A DNA stretch of 27,109 nt from Cellvibrionales bacterium UBA4495 (GTDB taxonomy: Bacteria > Pseudomonadota > Gammaproteobacteria > Pseudomonadales > Porticoccaceae): NCBI GenBank assembly GCA_002388905.1, contig DGNJ01000017.1, positions 1 to 27,109 on the forward strand. Reading direction: 5' to 3'. Position numbers and translations under genes: made by a program. Under the pieces are notes generated by a model that had not been told where the DNA came from, searched no databases, and saw only the letters and a list, made by a program, of their open reading frames with translations. Numbering within the stretch: the stretch's first letter is position 1; each line of letters begins with the position of its first letter. Shown one piece after another: positions 14,508-22,535 of the stretch.

Positions 14508-17165
14508 ATGGCACTGCGCGATTCCCAGCCCCGTACCATCCGCCTTAAGGACTATGAAGTTCCGGACTTCCTGATTGACAGAACGGAGCTGACCGTCGAG
14601 CTGGGAGAGACGGAAACCCGGGTCAGGTCCCGGCTCGCCGTGCGTCGCAACCCGGGTGCCGCCAATCCCGGCGCTCCCCTGGTCCTGCACGGCCGAAATC
14701 TGGAAATCGTGTCTCTGACGGTCGACGATACCGTGCTGGAAGAAGGGCAGTACAGCTATGCCGCCGGCGAACTGGACGTGGGTCAGGTTCCCGACAGGTT
14801 CGAGTTCGGCGCCGACGTCATTATCCACCCGGAGGCGAATACCTCGCTGGAGGGGCTGTACAAATCCCGCACCATGTTCTGTACCCAGTGCGAGGCCGAG
14901 GGGTTCCGCAAAATCACCTTTTACCTGGATCGCCCGGACGTAATGTCCGAATTCACCACCACGGTGATTGCCGACAAGGACAAATACCCGGTGTTGCTCG
15001 CCAACGGCAATCCGGTGGCGGAAGGCGAGGATAATGGCCGCCACTGGGTCACCTGGCACGATCCCTTTCCCAAGCCCGCCTACCTATTCGCCATGGTGGC
15101 CGGAGAGCTTTCCCATATTCAGGACAAATTCACCACGCAAAGCGGCCGGGAAGTGTCGTTGCGCCTCTACGTGGAAGAAAAGGACCTGGACAAGTGCGAT
15201 TTTGCCATGGCGGCACTCAAGCGCGCCATGCGCTGGGACGAGGAAACCTACGGCCGGGAATACGATCTGGATATTTTTATGATCGTCGCGGTGGATGACT
15301 TCAACATGGGGGCCATGGAAAACAAGGGTCTCAATATCTTTAACACCTCGGCGGTGCTGGCCAAGCCTGAAATTACCACGGACCAGGCCTTCCAGACCAT
15401 CGAGGCCATTGTCGCTCACGAGTATTTTCATAATTGGTCGGGCAACCGGGTTACCTGCCGGGACTGGTTCCAGTTGAGTCTCAAGGAAGGCTTTACGGTA
15501 TTCAGGGATTCGCAGTTTTCCGAGGACATGGCATCCCCCGTGGTCAAGCGGGTCCAGGACGTCAACATGCTGCGCACCCTGCAATTCGCCGAGGACGGCG
15601 GTCCCATGGCCCATCCGGTGCAGCCTGATTCCTACATGGAGATTTCCAACTTCTACACCCTGACCGTCTACGAGAAGGGCTGCGAAGTGGTGCGCATGAT
15701 TCACACCCTGCTGGGGCCCGAACAGTTCCGCAAGGGTTCGGATCTGTATTTCGAGCGTCACGACGGCCAGGCTGTGACCATCGAGGATTTTGTCGCCGCC
15801 ATGGAGGACGCCAGCGGACGCGATCTGGGCCAGTTCATGAACTGGTACCGCCAGGCGGGAACGCCACGACTGGCTATCGATGGCGAATACGATGCCCAGG
15901 CCCAGGTCTACCGGCTGACTTTCCGGCAATCCTGTCCGCCGACACCGGAGCGCAGGGAGAAAGCCCCCTATCTTATCCCCGTGGCCATGGGCCTGGTGGG
16001 TGGGAAAGGCGATCTGCCCCTGTACGGGGAGGGCCTTAACGGTGAAACCCACGCCGTGCTGGAAGTCACCGGGCCTGAACAGACCTTTGTTTTCGACAAG
16101 GTGGCGGAGAGGCCGGTGCCGTCCCTGCTGCGCAACTTCTCGGCACCGGTGAAATGGCATTTCCCTTACAGTCGCGACGAGCTGCTATTCCTGATGGCCC
16201 GGGACAGCGATGGCTTCAACCGCTGGGATGCCTGCAACCAGCTTGCCGTGTCGATGCTCGAGGACATGATCGAAGACGAACTGGCCGGCCGCGAAGGACA
16301 CCTGGATGAGCGTCTGATTGATGCCTATCGCGACCTGCTCGCCGACAAAACCCTGGACCCGGCCATGGTGGCGCTGATGCTGACGCTACCCACCGAGGCC
16401 TACCTGGGGGAGCAGCGGGAGCAGATCGAGGTGGCGGCCATCCACGGCGCCCGGCGCCGCGCCCGGGCGCAGATCGCCATGGCCCTGCGCGAGGAATTCC
16501 TGGCGGTCTATCGGGAAAACCGCAGTGTCGAGCCCTATGCGCCGGAACCCGGCCAGATCGCCCGGCGCAGCCTGAAAAACACGGCCCTCGGGTACCTTTC
16601 CCTGTCCGGGGACGAGGAAGCGCTTGCCCTGGTGCATGAGCAGGCCACGGCGGCGGATAACATGACCGACACCCACGCGGCCCTGGTGTCCCTGGTCAAT
16701 GCTCCGGCGGACGCGGCCCGGCCCCTGGCCCGGGCGGCGCTGGAGAAATTCTACGCCGACTGGCATCACGAGTCCCTGGCGATGAACCTCTGGTTCCAGA
16801 TCCAGGCCGGCAGCACGCTGCCCGGCGGCCTGGAGCGGGTCCGGGAGCTCATGGGGCACGAGGCTTTCGATATCCGCAACCCCAACAAGGTAAGGGCCCT
16901 GATCAACGCCTTCTGTGCCCTCAACCCCGTCAACTTCCACCGGGAGGACGGCGAGGGTTATCGCTTCCTGGCGGACCGGATCCTCGAACTGAATGCCATT
17001 AACCCGCAGATTGCCTCGCGCTCGGTAAACCCCCTGACCCGGTGGCGGCGCTACCCGTCGGCATTGGCGGATAAAATGCGCAAAGAGCTCGAGCGCATCA
17101 AGGGCGAGCCGACCCTGTCCCCGGATGTTTACGAAGTGGTGTCGAAGAGCCTGAAGGCAACCTGA
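14508..17165 (+). CDS. pepN: Aminopeptidase N (M1 family zinc metallopeptidase)
   Basis: PepN removes N-terminal residues from peptides in the cytoplasm and completes intracellular protein breakdown. The 885-residue length matches bacterial PepN (about 870-890). The substrate-recognition motif GAMENKG is at 268-274, the zinc motif HEYFH at 304-308, and the third zinc ligand E327 sits in LKEG 18 residues later. The N-terminal beta domain begins LKDYEVPDFLIDRTEL, and the helical C-terminal domain ends near SKSLKAT. Start ATG 14508 has only a weak ribosome-binding site. The gene closes the conserved block and its stop codon lies inside a perfect 20-base palindrome. Confidence 0.97.
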   Translation: MALRDSQPRTIRLKDYEVPDFLIDRTELTVELGETETRVRSRLAVRRNPGAANPGAPLVLHGRNLEIVSLTVDDTVLEEGQYSYAAGELDVGQVPDRFEFGADVIIHPEANTSLEGLYKSRTMFCTQCEAEGFRKITFYLDRPDVMSEFTTTVIADKDKYPVLLANGNPVAEGEDNGRHWVTWHDPFPKPAYLFAMVAGELSHIQDKFTTQSGREVSLRLYVEEKDLDKCDFAMAALKRAMRWDEETYGREYDLDIFMIVAVDDFNMGAMENKGLNIFNTSAVLAKPEITTDQAFQTIEAIVAHEYFHNWSGNRVTCRDWFQLSLKEGFTVFRDSQFSEDMASPVVKRVQDVNMLRTLQFAEDGGPMAHPVQPDSYMEISNFYTLTVYEKGCEVVRMIHTLLGPEQFRKGSDLYFERHDGQAVTIEDFVAAMEDASGRDLGQFMNWYRQAGTPRLAIDGEYDAQAQVYRLTFRQSCPPTPERREKAPYLIPVAMGLVGGKGDLPLYGEGLNGETHAVLEVTGPEQTFVFDKVAERPVPSLLRNFSAPVKWHFPYSRDELLFLMARDSDGFNRWDACNQLAVSMLEDMIEDELAGREGHLDERLIDAYRDLLADKTLDPAMVALMLTLPTEAYLGEQREQIEVAAIHGARRRARAQIAMALREEFLAVYRENRSVEPYAPEPGQIARRSLKNTALGYLSLSGDEEALALVHEQATAADNMTDTHAALVSLVNAPADAARPLARAALEKFYADWHHESLAMNLWFQIQAGSTLPGGLERVRELMGHEAFDIRNPNKVRALINAFCALNPVNFHREDGEGYRFLADRILELNAINPQIASRSVNPLTRWRRYPSALADKMRKELERIKGEPTLSPDVYEVVSKSLKAT

Positions 17166-17176
17166 TATCAGGTTGC
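17157..17176. repeat. Perfect 20-base palindrome spanning the pepN stop codon
   Basis: GCAACCTGAT (17157-17166) is followed directly by its exact reverse complement ATCAGGTTGC (17167-17176); the pepN TGA is bases 17163-17165. As RNA it folds into an 8-pair stem with an AUAU loop. No T run follows, so a standard intrinsic terminator is unlikely. It may protect the 3' end of the message or be a protein-binding site. Confidence 0.5.
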
Positions 17177-17241
17177 TGCTGCGGACAGAAACTATTGTTA
17201 ACAAAGCATGGGCCGATCAGGTTGATAATCACTCACAGATA

Positions 17242-17265
17242 GGGAACGGGAATTATCCTGTTCCC
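17242..17265 (+). promoter_or_regulatory. Leader hairpin before the aldo/keto reductase gene
   Basis: GGGAAC (17242-17247) pairs with GTTCCC (17260-17265). Inside it a G-T wobble and GGA/TCC extend the stem to ten pairs around an ATTA loop. It ends 23 bases before the ATG. A short palindrome TTGTTAACAA (17195-17204) and a -10-like GATAAT (17224-17229) lie upstream, so this may be a promoter/leader region. Confidence 0.35.
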
Positions 17266-17288
17266 GGTAGTCGATAGCGAGTAAAGCG

Positions 17289-18335
17289 ATGGAATACCGA
17301 AAACTGGGCAATACCGAGATCGAGGTCAGCGCCATCTGCCTCGGCACCATGACCTGGGGGCAGCAGAATACCAAGCTCGAGGCATTCGAGCAGATGGACT
17401 ACGCCACCGGCGAGGGCATCAACTTTATCGACACCGCCGAGATGTACCCGGTACCGCCTAATCCCGACACCGCCACCACCACTGAACAGTATATCGGTGA
17501 CTGGCTCCGGGAAAGGGGTAATCGCGAGAGTATCGTCCTGGCCACGAAGGTAACCGGTCGCGGTGACGTCAACCCGGGTGTCAGTCATTTTCGCGATGGC
17601 CCGAGACTCAGCCGCACTCAGGTACGGCAGGCCCTGGATGACTCACTGCACAGACTCAGGACGGACTATGTGGATCTCTACCAGCTCCACTGGCCCGAGC
17701 GAAAAACCAATTTTTTCGGCAAACTGGGTTATGTCCACGAAGAGGACGACGACGCCATTCCCATCGAGGAAACCCTGGACGCGCTCGGGGAACTGGTCCG
17801 GGAAGGCAAGGTACGTGCTATCGGCCTGTCCAACGAAACCCCATGGGGACTAATGGAGTTTTTGCGCCAGGCCGAGAACAAAGCGCTGCCGCGCGTGGTC
17901 AGCATCCAGAATCCCTACAGTCTGGTCAACCGCACCTTTGAAGTGGGGCTTGCCGAGATGGCCATTCGCGAACAGGTGGGCTTGCTCGCCTATTCGCCCC
18001 TGGCCTTTGGCACTCTGTCCGGCAAGTACCTGCGTGGACAGCAGCCGGCCAACACCCGCCTTACCCTTTTCGAACGCTTTTCCCGGTACAACAATCCGCG
18101 CAACGAACGGGCGGTTGGCGAGTACGTGGCCCTTGCCGAAGAGCACGGGCTCGATCCCGCCCAGATGGCCCTGGCCTATACCGTCGGCCGGCCCTTCGTC
18201 ACCAGCGCCATTATCGGCGCCACCACCATGGATCAGTTGCGCGCCAATATCGCCAGTGCCGCGTTAACTTTACCGGAAGAGGTGATGGCGGGAATCGAAA
18301 CAATTCACTCAAACAATCCCAACCCTGCTCCCTGA
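17289..18335 (+). CDS. tas: Aldo/keto reductase, Tas-like
   Basis: This 348-residue NADPH-dependent aldo/keto reductase resembles E. coli Tas (346 residues) along its whole length, including GLAEMA, SIQNPYSLVNRTFEVG and GATTMDQL. The catalytic tetrad is visible as D48 and Y53 (FIDTAEMY), K87 (ATKVTG) and H134 (YQLHWPER). The fold is a cytoplasmic TIM barrel. The physiological substrate is not known; Tas itself was named from a tyrosine-auxotrophy suppression effect. The start is ATG 17289, after GAGTAAAG. It stands between pepN and the MBL/rhodanese gene with gaps of over 100 bases each side, so it is probably a separate transcription unit. Confidence 0.93.
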   Translation: MEYRKLGNTEIEVSAICLGTMTWGQQNTKLEAFEQMDYATGEGINFIDTAEMYPVPPNPDTATTTEQYIGDWLRERGNRESIVLATKVTGRGDVNPGVSHFRDGPRLSRTQVRQALDDSLHRLRTDYVDLYQLHWPERKTNFFGKLGYVHEEDDDAIPIEETLDALGELVREGKVRAIGLSNETPWGLMEFLRQAENKALPRVVSIQNPYSLVNRTFEVGLAEMAIREQVGLLAYSPLAFGTLSGKYLRGQQPANTRLTLFERFSRYNNPRNERAVGEYVALAEEHGLDPAQMALAYTVGRPFVTSAIIGATTMDQLRANIASAALTLPEEVMAGIETIHSNNPNPAP

Positions 18336-18430
18336 GCATTCCACTTTCCCGGGCGCGCATCCACCGGGCACGCCATTGCCACCCTGTCGGGGATGGGGGG
18401 TGATAGCAGGCCAGCGGATCTGGTATTCGA

Positions 18431-18460
18431 TTGGCCGAGGACGATTCACCTTCCTATACT
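18431..18460 (+). promoter_or_regulatory. Probable sigma70 promoter for the MBL/rhodanese gene
   Basis: TTGGCC (18431-18436) and TATACT (18455-18460) are separated by 18 bases. They match the consensus at four and five of six positions respectively. Transcription would begin near 18467, leaving a leader of about 44 bases before the ATG at 18511. Confidence 0.5.
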
Positions 18461-18510
18461 TGGTTCCGTGAATGCATCCGGATTTTCCGGAAGATTGTGA
18501 GGAGCAGGCT

Positions 18511-19872
18511 ATGTTCGTGGAGAAAATCAAGACGCCGGGCCTTGCCCAGCTTTCCTATGTGGTGGGCGACGGCGATCGGGCTGCGGTGGTGGATCCCCGG
18601 CGCGATGTGGATGTGTATATCGATATCAGTCGGCGCGAAGGCGCGCAGATTACCCATATTCTCGAAACCCATCGCAATGAGGACCTGATCTCCGGCGCCA
18701 GTGCGCTGGCCGAGATAACGGGTGCGACAGTGTTGCACGGGCCCAATCCCGCCGAACCGATCGCCTATGCGCAAACCATCCGCGAAGGCGAGGGATTAAC
18801 CCTGGGCAACCTGGGCGTCAGTGTTCTGGAAACGCCGGGCCATACCGACGACAGCGTCAGCTATGTGCTTCATGACCGGGAACTGGGGGGCGAAGCCATC
18901 GGGGTTTTTACCGGGGATGCCCTTTTTGTCGGCGACGTGGGACGAACCGATTTTTATCCGGACCGCCCCGAAGAGGTGGCCGGGCTTCTTTTCGATTCGC
19001 TGCAAAAGCTCGCGGCTCTGGGCGACCAGGCTATTATCTATCCGGCCCATGGGGCCGGCTCGGTATGCGGTGCCGGCATGGCCGACAGGGAGTTTTCCAC
19101 CATTGGTACGGAGCGACAGACAAACAGGATGCTCCGCATCGAGGACAGGGACGAGTTTATTCGCCGGAAAACGGCCGAGGAGCATTACCAGCCACCTTAC
19201 TTCCGGCTGATGGAGCAGATGAATACCCGCGGCGGCAATCCGGCTTCGGATCCCCTGGCCATCAAGCCACTCGCTATCCCCGACCTGAAAGCCGGCATGG
19301 ATGACGGCTGTCAATTGGTCGATGTCAGGAGTCCGGAATCGTTCGCCGGCGCCCATATAGACGGGGCATTGTCGTTGCCGGTTGGTCTTGTGACCACCTA
19401 TGGCGGCTGGTTGCTGGATCCGGAGGATCAACTGATCATTGTCGCCGATAACTTGGCACAGGCCCGGGAGGCGGAAATTCATTTCTCGCGCATTGGCTAC
19501 GACAGGGTAGCCGGGGCATTCACCGATGGCATGGCCAAGTGGGCAGCGGCCGGCGAGCCGTTCGAGTCCATGGCCACTGTATCTGTTTCGACAGTGAAAG
19601 AACGGCTCGGGAAGCCGCCGGAAAACTGGGTCCTGCTCGATGTGCGGAAAGGCGAGGAATTTCGCGGCAACGCAATCGATGGTGCCCGCCATATTTTCCT
19701 TGGCCACCTGCCCGGGCAGTTGGCGGAGCTCGACCGGGACGCTTCCTATACGGTGTTATGTGGCAGCGGGATGCGGGCCATGGTGGGCGGTGCCGTACTC
19801 CGGAAGGCGGGCTGGCGAAACGTCGACGTGTTTATGGGCTCCATGGGCGCCTGGACAAATACCGCGGAGTAG
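18511..19872 (+). CDS. MBL-fold and double rhodanese fusion protein
   Basis: The 453 residues contain a metallo-beta-lactamase fold (about 1-200) of the ETHE1/persulfide dioxygenase type and two rhodanese domains (about 263-350 and 358-450). Such proteins act in sulfane-sulfur or persulfide metabolism. In the MBL part the usual HxHxDH is changed to H54-R-N56-E57-D58-L. The other metal ligands are present: H111 (ETPGHTDD), D136 (FTGDALF) and H180 (YPAHG). The first rhodanese has no cysteine at the active loop (VADNLAQA, D313). The second has C417 in LCGSGMRA and is probably the active one. I chose ATG 18511, six bases after GAGGAG (18499-18504), rather than the in-frame ATG at 18472. Related proteins with the THRNED motif exist in my recollection, so this is a subfamily trait rather than damage. 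Confidence 0.9.
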   Translation: MFVEKIKTPGLAQLSYVVGDGDRAAVVDPRRDVDVYIDISRREGAQITHILETHRNEDLISGASALAEITGATVLHGPNPAEPIAYAQTIREGEGLTLGNLGVSVLETPGHTDDSVSYVLHDRELGGEAIGVFTGDALFVGDVGRTDFYPDRPEEVAGLLFDSLQKLAALGDQAIIYPAHGAGSVCGAGMADREFSTIGTERQTNRMLRIEDRDEFIRRKTAEEHYQPPYFRLMEQMNTRGGNPASDPLAIKPLAIPDLKAGMDDGCQLVDVRSPESFAGAHIDGALSLPVGLVTTYGGWLLDPEDQLIIVADNLAQAREAEIHFSRIGYDRVAGAFTDGMAKWAAAGEPFESMATVSVSTVKERLGKPPENWVLLDVRKGEEFRGNAIDGARHIFLGHLPGQLAELDRDASYTVLCGSGMRAMVGGAVLRKAGWRNVDVFMGSMGAWTNTAE

Positions 19873-19877
19873 TGTGG

Positions 19878-19901
19878 ACCGGCGCCGGTAATTGCTTTTC
19901 C
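19878..19901 (+). terminator. Short palindrome with T-rich tail after the MBL/rhodanese gene
   Basis: ACCGGCGCCGGT (19878-19889) is a perfect 12-base palindrome five bases after the stop, followed by AATTGCTTTTCC. It lies between two convergent genes. The stem is short and the T run is displaced, so this is a weak terminator candidate. Confidence 0.3.
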
Positions 19902-19946
19902 AGCCAGTCTTAAACCGCGGGATTCGAGTAGGCTGGGGCAAATCCC

Positions 19947-20747
19947 TCAGGCGGGCTGTTTTTTGCGCCGTCGCTTGCTTGTTTTGTCGATGTGGTTGTA
20001 TAGCTCGACAAACTGCTGTGTCAGGTTGTGCGAGGGCGCGAAGTAGATGAGCGGCCGGTTGGCGGTATGGGATTCGCGCATCTTGACGGACTGGTTGAGG
20101 TACACCGGCAGGATGGGATGTTTTTCTGCCTTGAGTTCCTCTATGATCTGGGTGGGCAGGTTGGCCCGGGGCTGGAACAGGTTGACGACGATCCCCCCTA
20201 CGCCGAGGTCCTCGTTGTGGTCGTCACGCACCTCATCGATGATATCGATAATATTGTAGAGCGCCTGGCGCGAGAATGCATCGCAGTCGAAGGGAATAAG
20301 GCATTGGTCGGCGCAGATCAGGGCCGAGTGGGTGTAAAAATTCAGTGCCGGCGCCGTATCGATATAGATCTCGTCGAATTCATCGTCGAGTTTGTCGAGC
20401 AGGTCCCGCAGTTTGTAGATCTTGTGCCGGGATTCCAGTTTGGTTTCCAGGTCGTCCAGTTCGGGGCTGGCGGGAATCAGGTAGAGATTCTCATAATCGG
20501 TTTCGTAGCAGTACTCGATGGGCGCGGTCCGGCTGCGGCCGGGCTTCAGGCAGTTGCGGAAGTAGGCGGCGATACCGGTTTCCAGTTCCGCTGGCGGCAC
20601 GCCCAGCAGGTAGTGGGTGCTGTTGGCCTGGGCGTCCAGGTCCACCACCAGGACCCGCTTGCCCATGGTCGCGCCTATGGCCGCCAGGTTACAGGTAATG
20701 CTGGATTTGCCGACTCCGCCTTTCTGGTTGAATACCACGCGACGCAT
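19947..20747 (-). CDS. ParA/Soj-type ATPase, orphan
   Basis: The 266-residue product is a deviant-Walker ATPase of the ParA/MinD group. The Walker A motif is KGGVGKSS (9-16), with both signature lysines K9 and K14. The A' motif is VLVVDLDAQANST, and the Walker B segment is DEIYIDTAPALN. Members position DNA or protein complexes on the nucleoid or cell surface. No parB, parS cluster or DNA-binding partner is visible, so this is not an ordinary chromosome-partition pair. It is transcribed after batD with a 75-base gap; GGGAGC upstream of its ATG serves as ribosome-binding site. The C-terminus is basic (KTSKRRRKKQPA), which could help bind DNA or membrane. Its cargo is unknown. Confidence 0.9.
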   Translation of the reverse strand: MRRVVFNQKGGVGKSSITCNLAAIGATMGKRVLVVDLDAQANSTHYLLGVPPAELETGIAAYFRNCLKPGRSRTAPIEYCYETDYENLYLIPASPELDDLETKLESRHKIYKLRDLLDKLDDEFDEIYIDTAPALNFYTHSALICADQCLIPFDCDAFSRQALYNIIDIIDEVRDDHNEDLGVGGIVVNLFQPRANLPTQIIEELKAEKHPILPVYLNQSVKMRESHTANRPLIYFAPSHNLTQQFVELYNHIDKTSKRRRKKQPA

Positions 20748-20803
20748 GCTTATTTTGCTCCCGAGGTTGTTTAGGGGCGTGCAAAGAGTACGCGGATATC
20801 CTC

Positions 20804-20822
20804 GCCCCCGGCGGGGGCTTTG
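20804..20822 (-). terminator. Strong GC hairpin between batD and parA
   Basis: GCCCCC (20804-20809) and GGGGGC (20813-20818) form a very stable six-pair stem four bases after the batD stop on the reverse strand. No T run follows in the direction of transcription, so it may only pause or attenuate transcription, or protect the 3' end of the bat message. On the + strand it is followed only by TTTG. Confidence 0.35.
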
Positions 20823-22535
20823 TCAATCGGGGTATAGAGGCTTCAGTTTCCGTCCGTCGTTGCCGGGCCAGTGCCGTTGCTCCCCGCGCACCGTGGCGAG
20901 CCGCTCTTTACAGCTTGTCACCGCCGGCGCCGGAGCCGATGCCGGGCCGTAGAGGGCGTTGTCCAGGGCCCTGAATTGGCGGTCGAGCTCCCCGTCACCA
21001 GCCAGTCCGGCGATCCGCTCCAGGGTGTCTGCCCGGTCTTCCGGCCAGAACAGCGGCGCCCAGTCAAGGATGGCGGCCCGCAGTTGCCGCGGACGGTCCG
21101 GGGGACAGTCCATGACGCGCTTGAAGGCACGATCCTCGCTGACCCCGGTTTTCCCGGCATCGTCTTCCGTACTACGGGGTGCGACGGTACGCCGCCCACG
21201 CCACCAGGCGATGGCCAGCAGCAACACCAGCACGGCCAATACGAGATTACCGATCAGGGACAGCCATAACCAGTGTGGCGGGTAGTCGGGCTGCGAAGAC
21301 CCGGGTGACGGTGCCTGGTTCGCGCTATCGGGGGTCGGCGATGTTGCCGGTGTCGTATCGGGCGCCGGGGCCACCTGTAATGTCAGGGCATCCAGACGAG
21401 TCTCGCGCATGGTGTCAGCGCGGGTATCCCACCAGCGCACCGTGACCGGCGGCAGCGTCAGCTTCCCGGCCCGGGTGGGAACGATGGCCATGGACTCGGT
21501 TCGCTGGCCAAGGACGCCTTCCGGTTCCAACGATTGCTGGATCCGGGGCTGGTCCGGGTAGGCTTTAATCCCGTCGTCGACAGGGATATCCAGGGGCGGC
21601 AGTTGAGCGCCGGTAAGGCCCTGGGCGGTAAGGGTGATCGTGCGGGTCACCGGCTCGCCCACCAACAACTGGTCAAGGGGGCGGCTCCAGCGCTGGCTGA
21701 GACTGACCCCCTGGCTGGGCAGCCAGGCCGCCGGCGATACGGTACCGGGACGGGGTTGCACTTGGACGGTTTTCTCCTCGGAATTGAGGAAAACCTGGCG
21801 TCCGCCCCGGCTGAACAGGGAACTGCGGGAACCCGGGTCCGGGATCACTGCCCGGAAGCGCTGGGCGGGAATAGTCAGTGGGCCGCTGCTCTGGGGGAAG
21901 AGGGCATAGCGGATTTCCACCACCGAGTAGGGTGTGCCGTTCAAAGTTTTCTGGTACTGGCTTTCATTCAGCTTGATGACCTGGGCGTCGGCTACCTCCA
22001 GGTCGGACATGGCGAGCTTGTCGAGCACCACGGCGGTGTGGACGCGCAGGGTGAACAGTATCTGTTCCTGGACATGGACCCGGCTTTTGTCGATATCGGT
22101 CTCGATAAACACTTGGCGGCCCTGGTTGTCCGTATCCGGAGCGTCCGTTACCTGCACGGTCAGGGCGTCGCTCACTGCCCCCTTGAAGTGGAATGAGGGA
22201 ATGACCAGTTCGCCTTTTTCCCGGGGACGCAAGCGCACCAGCCATTCCGTGTAGGAGGTATTGCCGCCACTGCCAAAGGAGAACTGGCTCTGGCGCTGGG
22301 TAGTGAGGATCTCGAACTGGTGCTCCAGGGCGGAGAAGTCGGGGTCCCCAAGCACCTGCTCGTCGTAGCGCACGCTCAGGGTCAGGGTTTCGTTGATGGC
22401 GATACGGGTCCGGTCCACCGAGGCGCTGAGTTCGCCGGCACCGGCACCGGCGGCCCACAGGAGCAGGCAGAATATCAGTGTCAGAGCCCGCGTCCGGGGA
22501 AATGGCAGCAATGTCTTCACCAAAGCTCTCTTCAC
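20823..22535 (-). CDS. batD: BatD-like membrane protein
   Basis: BatD proteins are periplasmic proteins with one C-terminal membrane anchor and belong to the MoxR/Bat system, linked in other bacteria to aerotolerance and envelope stress. This one has 570 residues. A signal peptide (about 1-34, core ALTLIFCLLLWAAGAGAG) is followed by ELSASVDRTRIAINETLTLS, the usual start of the domain, and by a long beta-rich region. A transmembrane helix (LIGNLVLAVLVLLLAIAWW) and a cytoplasmic tail follow. The start is the GTG at 22533-22535 (reverse), overlapping the batB stop in a GTGA; the longer frame reaching 22673 would run inside batB. The final gene of the coupled bat run; parA lies 75 bases further. 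Confidence 0.9.
   Translation of the reverse strand: MKRALVKTLLPFPRTRALTLIFCLLLWAAGAGAGELSASVDRTRIAINETLTLSVRYDEQVLGDPDFSALEHQFEILTTQRQSQFSFGSGGNTSYTEWLVRLRPREKGELVIPSFHFKGAVSDALTVQVTDAPDTDNQGRQVFIETDIDKSRVHVQEQILFTLRVHTAVVLDKLAMSDLEVADAQVIKLNESQYQKTLNGTPYSVVEIRYALFPQSSGPLTIPAQRFRAVIPDPGSRSSLFSRGGRQVFLNSEEKTVQVQPRPGTVSPAAWLPSQGVSLSQRWSRPLDQLLVGEPVTRTITLTAQGLTGAQLPPLDIPVDDGIKAYPDQPRIQQSLEPEGVLGQRTESMAIVPTRAGKLTLPPVTVRWWDTRADTMRETRLDALTLQVAPAPDTTPATSPTPDSANQAPSPGSSQPDYPPHWLWLSLIGNLVLAVLVLLLAIAWWRGRRTVAPRSTEDDAGKTGVSEDRAFKRVMDCPPDRPRQLRAAILDWAPLFWPEDRADTLERIAGLAGDGELDRQFRALDNALYGPASAPAPAVTSCKERLATVRGEQRHWPGNDGRKLKPLYPD

Noticed and set aside
17289..18335. Aldo/keto reductase as part of the aromatic catabolic cluster
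   Set aside because: It is separated from the cluster by the conserved nadK-pepN block and closely resembles Tas, so a pathway role is not supported.
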